Positions 1 to 6,505 of a DNA stretch of 8,359 nt are shown here, piece after piece. This DNA is from Pseudomonadota bacterium. GTDB lineage: Bacteria; Pseudomonadota; Gammaproteobacteria; Burkholderiales; Gallionellaceae. The stretch's first letter is position 1, and the number at the start of each line of letters is the position of its first letter. The stretch lies in assembly GCA_021783525.1 (NCBI GenBank), contig JAJXTT010000060.1, positions 1-8,359 on the forward strand, read 5' to 3'. Made by a program: the position numbers and the translations under genes. Under the pieces are notes generated by a model. That model was not told the origin of the DNA. It was given only the letters and a program-made list of their open reading frames with translations, and did no database searches.

Positions 1-222
1 ATCGTCGCGCTCAAGGGAGCCAGCGAGGAATTGCGCGAGAAGATTTTCAAGAACATGTCGCAGCGCGCCGCGGAAATGCTGCGCGAGGATCTGGAAGCCA
101 AGGGGCCGGTCAAGCTCAGCGAAGTGGAGTCCGAGCAGAAGGAAATCCTCAAAGTCGTGCGGCGCCTGGCCGACGAAGGCCAGGTGGTGATCGGTGGCAA
201 GGGAGAGGAAGCCTATGTCTGA
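1..222 (+). CDS. fliG: Flagellar motor switch protein FliG, C-terminal fragment
   Basis: This is the last 73 codons of fliG; the 5' part lies outside the window and the frame is open from base 1. FliG is the C-ring rotor protein whose C-terminal domain contacts the MotA stator and generates torque. The fragment covers that torque domain and ends in the typical GGKGEEAYV tail. Against my recollection of E. coli FliG, the five charged torque residues (K264, R281, D288, D289, R297) correspond to fragment residues K5, R22, E29, D30 and K38, so charge is kept at every position with two conservative swaps. The following gene, fliH, begins inside its last codons. Identity is very secure from the NMSQRAAEMLREDL and GPVKLSEVE motifs. 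Confidence 0.97.
   Translation: MVALKGASEELREKIFKNMSQRAAEMLREDLEAKGPVKLSEVESEQKEILKVVRRLADEGQVVIGGKGEEAYV
202..209 (+). promoter_or_regulatory. Ribosome binding site of fliH
   Basis: The purine run GGAGAGGA lies 5 bases before the ATG at 215. It favours that ATG over an upstream in-frame GTG at 194, which would place this Shine-Dalgarno sequence inside the coding region. It is embedded in the 3' end of fliG. Confidence 0.7.
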
Positions 223-877
223 ATTCTCAGTACCCGCAAGGGGTACGCCGGTGGGTACCCAGCCGTTTCACGGCGACCCTTCCGCAGCCCCGGAGAAACT
301 CACCGCGTGGCAACGCTGGGAAGCGCCGAACCTGCAGGCGCGCGAATTGCACGCGGAAGTGGTTGCCCTGCCTACCGCCGCGCAGATCGAGGATATCCAG
401 CGGCAGGCGCGCGAGGAAGGGTTTCGGATGGGTCACGCCGAAGGCCTGCAAAAAGCCTTGCAGGAAAACCAGCGTTTGTCCGTGTTGATCGGGGCGCTGG
501 AAACGCAGGTGGATGAACAGGTCGCGAGCGAACTGCTCGATCTTTCCCTCGACATCGCGCGCCAGATGCTGCATCAGGCGCTCAAGGTGAATCCCGAACT
601 GATGCTCGGCGCGATCCGCGAAGCCATCGCCACGCTGCCGCATTACAACCAGGGCGCCCACCTGGTATTGCACCCGGACGACGCGCTCCTGGTGCGCGAG
701 CGCATGGGCGAACAGCTGTCCCACTCAGGCTGGAAGATCTTCGAGGACGCAAGAATCGAGCGCGGTGGCGCGCGTCTCGAAACGGCAAACAGCCAGATCG
801 ACGCTTCGCTTGAGACCCGCTGGAGCCGCATCGTGGCCGCGCTGGGGCGGGACACCTCGTGGTTGATTCCGGAATGA
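215..877 (+). CDS. fliH: Flagellar export ATPase regulator/stator FliH
   Basis: This 220-residue protein is the peripheral stalk and negative regulator of the FliI ATPase, and it links the ATPase to FliN and FlhA at the base of the export apparatus. Visible features are a W32-Q-R-W35 motif near the N-terminus, resembling the W7/W10 pair of Salmonella FliH; an AxxxGxxxGxxxGxxxA repeat at residues 65-81, the family hallmark of close helix packing; a long helical, coiled-coil-like centre; and a C-terminal FliI-binding domain with HPDD near 149-152 and the D-ARIERGGARLET...IDASLETRW block. In that block the usual Cys after RGG is Ala, and a usual Gly before QIDA is Ser. The ATG at 215 is chosen for its ribosome binding site; a GTG at 194 would add 7 residues. 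It overlaps fliG by 8 bases and fliI by 4, implying coupled translation. Confidence 0.95.
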   Translation: MSEFSVPARGTPVGTQPFHGDPSAAPEKLTAWQRWEAPNLQARELHAEVVALPTAAQIEDIQRQAREEGFRMGHAEGLQKALQENQRLSVLIGALETQVDEQVASELLDLSLDIARQMLHQALKVNPELMLGAIREAIATLPHYNQGAHLVLHPDDALLVRERMGEQLSHSGWKIFEDARIERGGARLETANSQIDASLETRWSRIVAALGRDTSWLIPE

Positions 878-2364
878 ACAGCAGCCCGGACATCGTTCAG
901 CAAGGCCTTCCGGCGCGGGGTGAGCCCCCTGTTCCCGCGAGCGGCCACGCTGCGGATAGTGGTCGCAACATCCATCAACGGCGCTGGCAGGACCTGCTGA
1001 GTGTGAACCGCGACCTGGTCGCACAGAGCGTGCCCCTGCTGGTGAGCGGACGTCTGACCAAAGTCACCGGACTGGTGATGGAAGCGGTCGGTTTGCGCAT
1101 GGCGGTGGGAAGTACCTGCTGGATAGAGCTGCCGAACAACCGCATCGAAGCGGAAGTCGTCGGCTTTGCCGGCGACAAGCTTTTCCTGATGCCGGAAAAC
1201 GATGTGCAGGGCCTGGTTCCGGGCGCCCGCGTGATCCCCTCCGAACCCGTGCGCGTACCCGTTGCCATCGGCCAACGGCAACCACCGCGCCGCCGCAGCG
1301 CGGATCTTGCACGCCACCTTCCGGTCGGCGAGCACTTGCTGGGACGCGTACTCGATGGCGCAGGACGCCCGCTCGACCAATTCGGTCCATTACTGGAAAG
1401 CAAGAGCGCCCCGCTGCAGAGCCGCCCCACCAACCCGCTGGAACGGGCTGCCATCAGGGATGCGCTGGATGTCGGGGTGCGCGCCATCAACAGCCTGCTG
1501 ACGGTCGGACGCGGGCAGCGCATGGGATTGTTCGCCGGTTCGGGTGTCGGCAAGAGTGTGCTGCTCGGCATGATGGCGCGTTACACCAGCGCCGATGTCA
1601 TCGTGGTGGGCCTGATCGGCGAACGCGGACGCGAAGTGAAAGAATTCATCACCGACATCCTGGGCAAGGACGGATTGGCGCGCTCGGTCGTGGTTGCCGC
1701 CCCCGCAGACACCAGCCCGCTGATGCGGCTGCAGGGCGCCGCCTATGCGACCACCATCGCCGAATATTTCCGCGATCAGGGCAAGAACGTGTTGCTCATC
1801 ATGGATTCGCTCACCCGCTACGCCATGGCGCAACGCGAGATCGCGCTGGCCATCGGCGAGCCCCCCGCCACCAAAGGCTATCCGCCCTCGGTGTTCGCCA
1901 AGCTTCCCCAATTGGTGGAACGCGCGGGTAACGGTGCGGAAGGCGGCGGCTCGATCACCGCGTTCTACACAGTGCTGACCGAAGGCGACGACCAGCAGGA
2001 CCCAATCGCCGACAGCGCGCGTGCCATCCTCGACGGCCACATCGTGCTTTCCCGCCGCCTCGCGGAATCGGGGCACTATCCCGCGATCGATATCGAAGCC
2101 TCGATCAGCCGCGCCATGAACCATCTGGTCAGCCCGCAGCATTTTCAGCAGGTGCAGCGCTTCAAGCATCTGTACGCGCATTACCAGCGCAACCACGACC
2201 TGATCAGTGTGGGCGCTTACGTAAAGGGCAGCGATCCGTTGCTGGACAGTGCGATCCAGTTGTATCCTCACATGGAGCATTTCCTCAAGCAAGGCATGTA
2301 TGAGTCGGAACGCCATGTTTCGAGCATGGAGAAGTTCTCCGAATTATTCCCGAATGAAAGTTGA
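874..2364 (+). CDS. fliI: Flagellum-specific ATPase FliI
   Basis: This is the hexameric cytoplasmic ATPase of flagellar type III secretion, homologous to the F1-ATPase beta subunit. It energises unfolding and delivery of export substrates with FliH and FliJ. Counting from the ATG at 874 (496 residues), Walker A is AGSGVGKS at 221-228, the GERGREV segment at 249-255 carries the presumed catalytic Glu250, and Walker B (NVLLIMD) ends at Asp311, followed by SLTRYA. GYPPSVFAKLPQLVERAG and a C-terminal helical domain follow. The protein is about 40 residues longer than enterobacterial FliI (about 457), mostly from a Pro/Gly-rich N-terminal extension before the usual RRW...SGRLTKVTGLVMEA start. The ATG overlaps the fliH stop (ATGA), but a GTG at 859 is in frame and has the G-rich stretch 844-852 upstream; the exact start is therefore uncertain. 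Function is not in doubt. Confidence 0.97.
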   Translation: MNSSPDIVQQGLPARGEPPVPASGHAADSGRNIHQRRWQDLLSVNRDLVAQSVPLLVSGRLTKVTGLVMEAVGLRMAVGSTCWIELPNNRIEAEVVGFAGDKLFLMPENDVQGLVPGARVIPSEPVRVPVAIGQRQPPRRRSADLARHLPVGEHLLGRVLDGAGRPLDQFGPLLESKSAPLQSRPTNPLERAAIRDALDVGVRAINSLLTVGRGQRMGLFAGSGVGKSVLLGMMARYTSADVIVVGLIGERGREVKEFITDILGKDGLARSVVVAAPADTSPLMRLQGAAYATTIAEYFRDQGKNVLLIMDSLTRYAMAQREIALAIGEPPATKGYPPSVFAKLPQLVERAGNGAEGGGSITAFYTVLTEGDDQQDPIADSARAILDGHIVLSRRLAESGHYPAIDIEASISRAMNHLVSPQHFQQVQRFKHLYAHYQRNHDLISVGAYVKGSDPLLDSAIQLYPHMEHFLKQGMYESERHVSSMEKFSELFPNES

Positions 2365-2369
2365 CTGGC

Positions 2370-2831
2370 ATGATCAAACCGTTTTCACTGCAACCACTGG
2401 TTCACCTGGCGCAACAAAAGAACGATGCCGCCACCAAAAAGCTCGGTCAGCTCAACCAGCAGCACCAGACTGCGCAGGAGAAGCTGGATGCCCTGCAGCA
2501 ATACCGCAGGGACTATCAGGTGAAATTCCAGGAAGAAGCGAAGAACGGCATGGCGCCTGCCGACATGAAGAATTTCCAGGATTTCATCGGGCGCCTGGAT
2601 CAGGCTATCCAGCAACAGACCGCAGTGATCGAAAAGACTAGGGCGGGCGTGCAAAACGGACGCAGCGAACTGATGGACGCGACCCGCAAGATGAAGTCCT
2701 TCGACACTCTGGCGCAGCGCCATGCCGATGCAGAAAAGAAACTGGAAGCAAAGAACGAGCAGCGTATCCAGGATGAACACACGGGACGTTTTACCGCTTA
2801 CCGCACAGCAGAAAAGAACGGCGACCAATAA
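2370..2831 (+). CDS. fliJ: Flagellar export chaperone/central stalk FliJ
   Basis: This 153-residue, highly charged and Gln/Lys-rich protein is predicted to be almost entirely a helical coiled-coil hairpin. FliJ inserts into the FliI hexamer like the F1 gamma subunit, couples it to FlhA and recycles export chaperones. The start MIKPFSLQPLVHLAQQKNDA and the following KKLGQL match the conserved opening of the family (xKPFxLQxLxxLAQxKxDxA), which is why I use the ATG at 2370 rather than the in-frame TTG at 2361. The ribosome binding site is weak (GAAAG at 2356-2360), so translation probably depends on ribosomes finishing fliI five bases upstream. Length is near the usual 147. Assignment rests on opening motif, coiled-coil character and position between fliI and fliK. 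Confidence 0.92.
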   Translation: MIKPFSLQPLVHLAQQKNDAATKKLGQLNQQHQTAQEKLDALQQYRRDYQVKFQEEAKNGMAPADMKNFQDFIGRLDQAIQQQTAVIEKTRAGVQNGRSELMDATRKMKSFDTLAQRHADAEKKLEAKNEQRIQDEHTGRFTAYRTAEKNGDQ

Positions 2832-2835
2832 TCTC

Positions 2836-2840
2836 AGGAG
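2836..2840 (+). promoter_or_regulatory. Ribosome binding site of fliK
   Basis: AGGAG lies 8 bases before the fliK ATG at 2849. A nearer ATG at 2844 runs into a stop after two codons, so 2849 is the start. The presence of a full Shine-Dalgarno sequence suggests fliK is initiated independently of fliJ. Confidence 0.65.
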
Positions 2841-2848
2841 CGAATGCC

Positions 2849-3934
2849 ATGACCAGTCTTCCCATCACGACCAGCACCCCCCAGGCAGCAACCGCCCAAA
2901 GCCAGACGGCCAACGCTGCCACAAGCGGCGACCCGCAGAACAACCCGCCATTCGGCGAAGTCCTTGCGCGCCAGATCAACGATCCGGCCGCGAAGGATGC
3001 GAAATCGACCGACAAGGCCGGCACCGACGCGCTCTTGCAGTCGGCCAAGGATGCAACCGACAGCAAAAAGGCTATTCCCGTGGCACCGGACAGTGCGACT
3101 GCATTGCCGACCGGCATGCTGGCAGCGCTGATGCCGCAAGCCATGAACACCGCTGCAACTTCGAGTGCCAAGCCGGAGGTTTCTGCAAATGCAGCACAGG
3201 ATAAGCTCGGCATTGCAACCCTTAAGGCTGATATCAAGGCCGGCGTCCAGGCTGGCGTCCAGGCCGATGCGGCAAATACTGCGAAGATTGCGAACCGCAA
3301 CGCCCAGGTCAAGGAGCAATCATTTGTCGCCGCCTTCACAGAGTCGGCCAACCGCACTCCCGTGGGAGTGGAATTGAACACGGCCGCACATGAGGTGATT
3401 GCCGCTTCCGCCGCACCCAAATCCGATGCCGCCGCAATCGCTTCATTGCAGAACACGGCCGCCAGCGTCGCCGCACCCGCCCTCCAGCCCGTGCAGATAA
3501 CGATCAATGCGCCCGTCACACAGGACAAATGGAGCGATGAGTTCAGCCAGAAGATCACCTGGCTGGCATCTTCCAGCAAGGACCAGACCGCCGAACTGCA
3601 CCTCAACCCGCCACAACTGGGGCCGCTGGATGTGGTGATCAAGGTCAGCGGCGACCAGGCCACTGCGCTCTTCACCTCGCCCCACGCGGCGGTACGCGAC
3701 GCGATAGAACAGGCAATGCCGAGGCTGCGCGACATGCTTGCCGACAATGGCATCATGCTGGGCAATGCCACGGTCAGCGACCAGACTCCGCGCGACCAGG
3801 GCCAATCCGGCGCGCAGCGTTCGTCCGCGCCCCCCATCGGCGAAGTCCGTAATATTCCGATCAACAGCGGCACTAGCGCCGTCCGGGTATCCCCAATCGC
3901 GCGCCATAACGGTATAGTGGATACCTTCGCCTGA
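2849..3934 (+). CDS. fliK: Flagellar hook-length control protein FliK
   Basis: This 361-residue protein is the secreted molecular ruler that measures the hook and then makes FlhB switch from rod/hook to filament-type export. Residues 1 to about 215 are a low-complexity, Ala/Thr/Ser/Lys-rich segment without predicted globular structure, as expected of the ruler part. The C-terminal switch domain (Flg_hook type) spans roughly residues 220-310 and contains the hallmark AELHLNPPQLGPLDVVIKV starting at residue 248, followed by a helix with AAVRDAIEQAMPRLRDML. The last 50 residues are polar and disordered. A 12-base in-frame tandem repeat encodes AGVQ twice at residues 131-138. The protein is somewhat shorter than Salmonella FliK (405), which is common because ruler length varies. 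It closes the first gene block, and a 92-base gap follows. Confidence 0.93.
   Translation: MTSLPITTSTPQAATAQSQTANAATSGDPQNNPPFGEVLARQINDPAAKDAKSTDKAGTDALLQSAKDATDSKKAIPVAPDSATALPTGMLAALMPQAMNTAATSSAKPEVSANAAQDKLGIATLKADIKAGVQAGVQADAANTAKIANRNAQVKEQSFVAAFTESANRTPVGVELNTAAHEVIAASAAPKSDAAAIASLQNTAASVAAPALQPVQITINAPVTQDKWSDEFSQKITWLASSSKDQTAELHLNPPQLGPLDVVIKVSGDQATALFTSPHAAVRDAIEQAMPRLRDMLADNGIMLGNATVSDQTPRDQGQSGAQRSSAPPIGEVRNIPINSGTSAVRVSPIARHNGIVDTFA
3239..3262 (+). repeat. 12-base in-frame tandem repeat in fliK ruler region
   Basis: Two consecutive 12-base units, GCCGGCGTCCAG and GCTGGCGTCCAG, differ at one base (a synonymous third position) and encode AGVQ-AGVQ. They lie in the low-complexity part of FliK, where gain or loss of units would change ruler length without touching the switch domain. 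Confidence 0.8.
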
Positions 3935-4026
3935 AGCCTGAAATGGGGCCGGTTTCCTGCTTTATTCCCCCTATGGCAGGCGATATATCAACCACATAAT
4001 GCCAATCACCTGAAAGGAATCGCTAA
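3935..4026 (+). promoter_or_regulatory. Intergenic gap before fliL with candidate promoter signals
   Basis: This is the largest non-coding interval in the window and separates fliK from fliL. It holds three overlapping promoter-like patterns. One is a sigma-54-type GG-N10-GC core (GG 3947-3948, GC 3959-3960, with CTGCT resembling the TTGCW element). Another is a sigma-70-like pair, ATGGCA at 3973-3978 and CATAAT at 3995-4000, with 16 bases between. The third is GGCGATAT at 3979-3986, resembling the flagellar sigma-28 -10 element GCCGATAA, but with no good -35. None is decisive. CCTGC at 3956-3960 and GCAGG at 3976-3980 could form a 5-bp stem with a 15-base loop, but no T-run follows, so I do not call a terminator. 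The position matches the known separate fliL operon promoter of enterobacteria. Confidence 0.4.
4013..4019 (+). promoter_or_regulatory. Ribosome binding site of fliL
   Basis: The purine run AAAGGAA lies 7 bases before the fliL ATG at 4027. It is a clear Shine-Dalgarno sequence, consistent with fliL being the first gene of a transcript. Confidence 0.6.
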
Positions 4027-4638
4027 ATGGCGACGAAGCCCCCTGCCAAACCTGCTGCATCAGCGGCCAAAGAAGAAACCCCGGTCGCTGCGCCGCCGAA
4101 AAGCAAGAAGATGCTGATCATCGGCATCGTTTTGTTGCTGGTCATCATCGCCGGCGGAGCGGGTTGGTACTTCTCCAGGGGGCATGCCTCGGCGGATGCG
4201 CACGCGGAAGCACCCAAGACGGAACCCCCGCATGAAGCAAAATTCGTTTCCCTGGGTGAGAACTTCACCGTCAACTTGCAACGCGAAGAAGGCGATCAAT
4301 ACCTGCAGGCAGGCATCACGCTGAAAGTGATGCAGCCCGAGCTGGAGGAGAAGATCAAGGCCGCCATGCCCGAGATTCGCAGCAAGCTGTTGTTCCTGCT
4401 TTCCAGCAAGAAACCGTCCGAACTTCAGACGATAGAAGGAAAAAAGAAACTGATCTCCGAGATCATCGCCGAAACCGATGGCGTGCTCGGTTTGCCGGTT
4501 CCCCCCGCCGCGACGGCTCCGGCGCATGATGCGGCGGCGTCGGGTGCCGCCTCGGCCCCCGTTGCGGCAGCCGCCGTCGCCGAACCGAATCCCAAGGGTG
4601 TGGTGGACGTTTTGTTCACCTCGTTCATTATCCAGTGA
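4027..4638 (+). CDS. fliL: Flagellar basal body-associated protein FliL
   Basis: This 203-residue protein has a single membrane span and a periplasmic domain that, in the family, surrounds the MotAB stator and supports torque. Residues 1-28 are a cytoplasmic Lys/Ala/Pro-rich tail, 29-50 form the transmembrane helix (MLIIGIVLLLVIIAGGAGWYF), and about 53-70 are a linker. The periplasmic stomatin/prohibitin-like domain includes VSLGENFTVNL at 74-84 and KLISEI at 141-146, and the conserved end VDVLFTSFIIQ at 193-203. Between the last helix and that final strand sits an unusual Ala/Pro-rich stretch of about 33 residues (157-189), which makes the protein longer than enterobacterial FliL (about 154). 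It follows the gap with candidate promoters and precedes fliM by 15 bases. Confidence 0.94.
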   Translation: MATKPPAKPAASAAKEETPVAAPPKSKKMLIIGIVLLLVIIAGGAGWYFSRGHASADAHAEAPKTEPPHEAKFVSLGENFTVNLQREEGDQYLQAGITLKVMQPELEEKIKAAMPEIRSKLLFLLSSKKPSELQTIEGKKKLISEIIAETDGVLGLPVPPAATAPAHDAAASGAASAPVAAAAVAEPNPKGVVDVLFTSFIIQ

Positions 4639-4653
4639 CGATGAATTGATGCC

Positions 4654-5655
4654 ATGAGCAAGGAATTCCTCTCCCAGGACGAAGTCGACTCGCTGCTGCG
4701 GGGCGTCACCGGCGAAGCCGAGGAAACCAAGTCGGACGTGCCCGAGGGAGGCGTGCGCCCTTACAACATGGCAACGCAGGAGCGCATCGTGCGCGGGCGC
4801 ATGCCCACGATGGAGATCATCAACGAGCGCTTCGCACGCCTGTTCCGCATCTCGCTCTATAACTTCATCCATCGCAGCTCGGAAATATCGGTCGGCCCCG
4901 TCAGGGTAATGAAATTCTCCGAGTTCATCCGCAACCTGCCCGTTCCAGCCAACCTGAACCTGGTTCAGGTCAAGCCGCTGCGCGGCAACGCCCTGTTCAT
5001 CTTCGACCCGAACCTGGTGTTCATGGTGGTCGATAGCCTGTTCGGCGGCGACGGGCGTTTCCACACCCGCGTCGAAGGCCGCGAGTTCACCCAGACCGAA
5101 CATCGCATCATCCAGAAATTGCTGGAGGTCGTGTTCCAGACTTACGGCAAATCCTGGGAGACCGTGCAGAAGCTGGATTTCGAATTCGTCCGCTCGGAAG
5201 TGAACCCGCAGTTCGCCAACATCGCCACGCCGAACGAAGTGGTGGTAGTGACGACCTTCGAGGTGGAATTCACCGGCGTCGGCGGCTCCATCCACATCTG
5301 CATGCCGTACGCGATGATCGAACCGATCCGCGAACTTCTCTACAGCACCATGCAGGGAGATCACGTCATCGCCGACAAGCGCTGGCTGCACATGCTTTCC
5401 AAGCAGATCCAGTCGGCAGAGATCGATCTCACCGCCGTGCTCGGGCATGCCATGACCAATGTGGAGCATGTGTTGAAAATGCGGGTCGGAGACATCATCC
5501 CGCTGGAAGTGGGGGACCATATCCAGGTCATGGTCGACAATGTGCCGGTGATGGAATGCAAGTACGGTGCGTCCAACGGGCAATATGCGCTGAAAGTAGA
5601 GAAGATGCTGGCGACGGAACCAGTCGAATCATTGAACGGAGGAAAAAATGGCTGA
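4654..5655 (+). CDS. fliM: Flagellar motor switch protein FliM
   Basis: This 333-residue protein is the middle layer of the C-ring. It binds phosphorylated CheY and transmits the switch signal to FliG. The N-terminal CheY-P-binding peptide is FLSQDEVDSLLRG (residues 5-17), joined by a flexible linker to the CheC-like middle domain, which contains RPYNMATQERIVRGRMPTME, INERFARLFR, FIRNLPVPANLNLVQVKPLRG and the FliG-binding FGGDG loop at 130-134 followed by VEGREFTQTEHRII. The C-terminal SpoA domain (about 250-325) ends in GQYALKVEKML. Length matches E. coli FliM (334). No strong Shine-Dalgarno sequence is visible before the ATG at 4654, so it may be coupled to fliL. Its stop overlaps the fliN start by 8 bases. 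Presence of the CheY peptide implies chemotaxis control of the motor. Confidence 0.98.
   Translation: MSKEFLSQDEVDSLLRGVTGEAEETKSDVPEGGVRPYNMATQERIVRGRMPTMEIINERFARLFRISLYNFIHRSSEISVGPVRVMKFSEFIRNLPVPANLNLVQVKPLRGNALFIFDPNLVFMVVDSLFGGDGRFHTRVEGREFTQTEHRIIQKLLEVVFQTYGKSWETVQKLDFEFVRSEVNPQFANIATPNEVVVVTTFEVEFTGVGGSIHICMPYAMIEPIRELLYSTMQGDHVIADKRWLHMLSKQIQSAEIDLTAVLGHAMTNVEHVLKMRVGDIIPLEVGDHIQVMVDNVPVMECKYGASNGQYALKVEKMLATEPVESLNGGKNG
5638..5643 (+). promoter_or_regulatory. Ribosome binding site of fliN
   Basis: GGAGGA, the strongest Shine-Dalgarno match in the window, ends 4 bases before the fliN ATG at 5648 and lies within the last codons of fliM. It may help give FliN its known excess over FliM in the C-ring. 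Confidence 0.7.
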
Positions 5656-6046
5656 AGAATCCACAGAACAAATCAGCGCGGACGATTGGGGCGCTGCCAT
5701 GGCGGAACAGGCCGCTGTCGACACGCCCGCGGTTCAACCGCATGTGTTCGAGCAATTCGGCGGTGCCGGCGGCGCGACCGCGCACAACGACCTCGATATG
5801 ATCCTGGACATCCCGGTGCAGCTTACCGTGGAACTGGGCCACACCAAGATGCCGATCAAGAACCTGTTGCAACTGGCCCAGGGCTCGGTCGTGGAACTGG
5901 CCGGCATGGCGGGCGAACCCCTGGACGTGCTGATCAACGGTTTCCTGATCGCGCAGGGCGAAGTGGTGGTGGTGAACGACAAGCTGGGTATCCGCCTCAC
6001 CGACATCATCACCCCGTCGGAGCGTCTGCGCCGCATCAACAAGTAA
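5648..6046 (+). CDS. fliN: Flagellar motor switch protein FliN
   Basis: This 132-residue protein forms the bottom of the C-ring with FliM and docks FliH at the export apparatus. The N-terminal segment carries DDWGAAMAEQ at 12-21 and VFEQFGG at 33-39, both recognisable in enterobacterial FliN (DDLWAEALSEQ, VFQQFGG). The SpoA domain from about residue 48 contains DLDMILDIPVQLTVELG, GEPLDVLINGFLIAQGEVVVV and the ending GIRLTDIITPSERLRRINK. A usual Arg in the VELGRTxM motif is His65 here, a small departure I cannot interpret. The start is fixed by GGAGGA and the overlap with fliM; fliO follows after 12 bases. Confidence 0.98.
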   Translation: MAEESTEQISADDWGAAMAEQAAVDTPAVQPHVFEQFGGAGGATAHNDLDMILDIPVQLTVELGHTKMPIKNLLQLAQGSVVELAGMAGEPLDVLINGFLIAQGEVVVVNDKLGIRLTDIITPSERLRRINK

Positions 6047-6058
6047 CGGAAGTCCATC

Positions 6059-6505
6059 ATGCAAACTCGCGTTCTTGCTGCCCTGGCTGCAGCAGTTTTC
6101 TCCCCGCTCGCCCTTGCCGCCGATCCAGCCCGCCCGGCCTATGTGCCTCCTCCCGCGGCGGCGATGTCTTCCGGCAGCGTGCTGCAAGTCATCCTGAGCC
6201 TGTTGCTGGTGCTAGCGGCCGTCGTGCTGGTGGGCTGGCTGCTGAAGCGTATCAACCTCCCTCAGCAGGGCGCCGGCAATGCGCTCAGGGTCATCAGCGG
6301 CGTTGCAGTGGGCCAGCGCGAACGCATCGTACTCGTTGAAGTGAACGACACCTGGCTGGTGGTCGGCGTGGCTCCCGGCCAGGTCAATGCGCTGCACACG
6401 ATGCCCAAGGGCTCCCTGTCCGCCGCTCCGGTCGGTCCGGCGGGAGACGACAACAAATTCCAGGTCTGGCTGAAGCAGATGATGGAGAAGCGCAATGTCC
6501 GTTAA
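6059..6505 (+). CDS. fliO: Flagellar export-gate assembly protein FliO
   Basis: This 148-residue membrane protein helps assemble and stabilise the FliP ring during construction of the export gate. Residues 1-20 look like a cleavable signal peptide (a basic start, a hydrophobic Ala-rich core and LALA before ADPARP). A short Pro-rich periplasmic stretch follows, then one transmembrane helix at about 41-62 ending in KRIN, then a cytoplasmic domain with RVISGVAVGQRERIVLVEV and LVVGVAPGQVNALH, typical of FliO. It is slightly longer than E. coli FliO (121), chiefly from the signal peptide and linker. GGAAG at 6048-6052 is the ribosome binding site. It overlaps fliP by 11 bases, fitting FliO's role as a FliP partner. 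Confidence 0.94.
   Translation: MQTRVLAALAAAVFSPLALAADPARPAYVPPPAAAMSSGSVLQVILSLLLVLAAVVLVGWLLKRINLPQQGAGNALRVISGVAVGQRERIVLVEVNDTWLVVGVAPGQVNALHTMPKGSLSAAPVGPAGDDNKFQVWLKQMMEKRNVR

Noticed and set aside
1390..2316. A 308-codon open frame on the - strand, antisense to fliI
   Set aside because: It lies wholly within the FliI ATPase core, whose Walker motifs fix the coding strand and frame.
2791..3873. A 360-codon open frame on the - strand, antisense to fliK
   Set aside because: It reflects the Ala-rich, low-complexity sense sequence read backwards. No ribosome binding site or domain supports it, while the FliK switch domain on the + strand is clear.
3956..3980. CCTGC/GCAGG inverted repeat after fliK as a possible terminator
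   Set aside because: The stem is only 5 bp with a 15-base loop and there is no following T-run, so it does not qualify as an intrinsic terminator.
4060..5583. A 507-codon open frame on the - strand, antisense to fliL and fliM
   Set aside because: It is antisense to two unmistakable genes, its product is a His/Asp/Gly-rich string with no recognisable domain, and long antisense frames are expected in GC-rich coding DNA with strong third-position bias.
5686..6339. A 217-codon + strand frame overlapping fliN and fliO
   Set aside because: It is an out-of-frame reading of fliN and fliO with Arg/Gly/His-rich low-complexity product; both true genes are identified by strong motifs.
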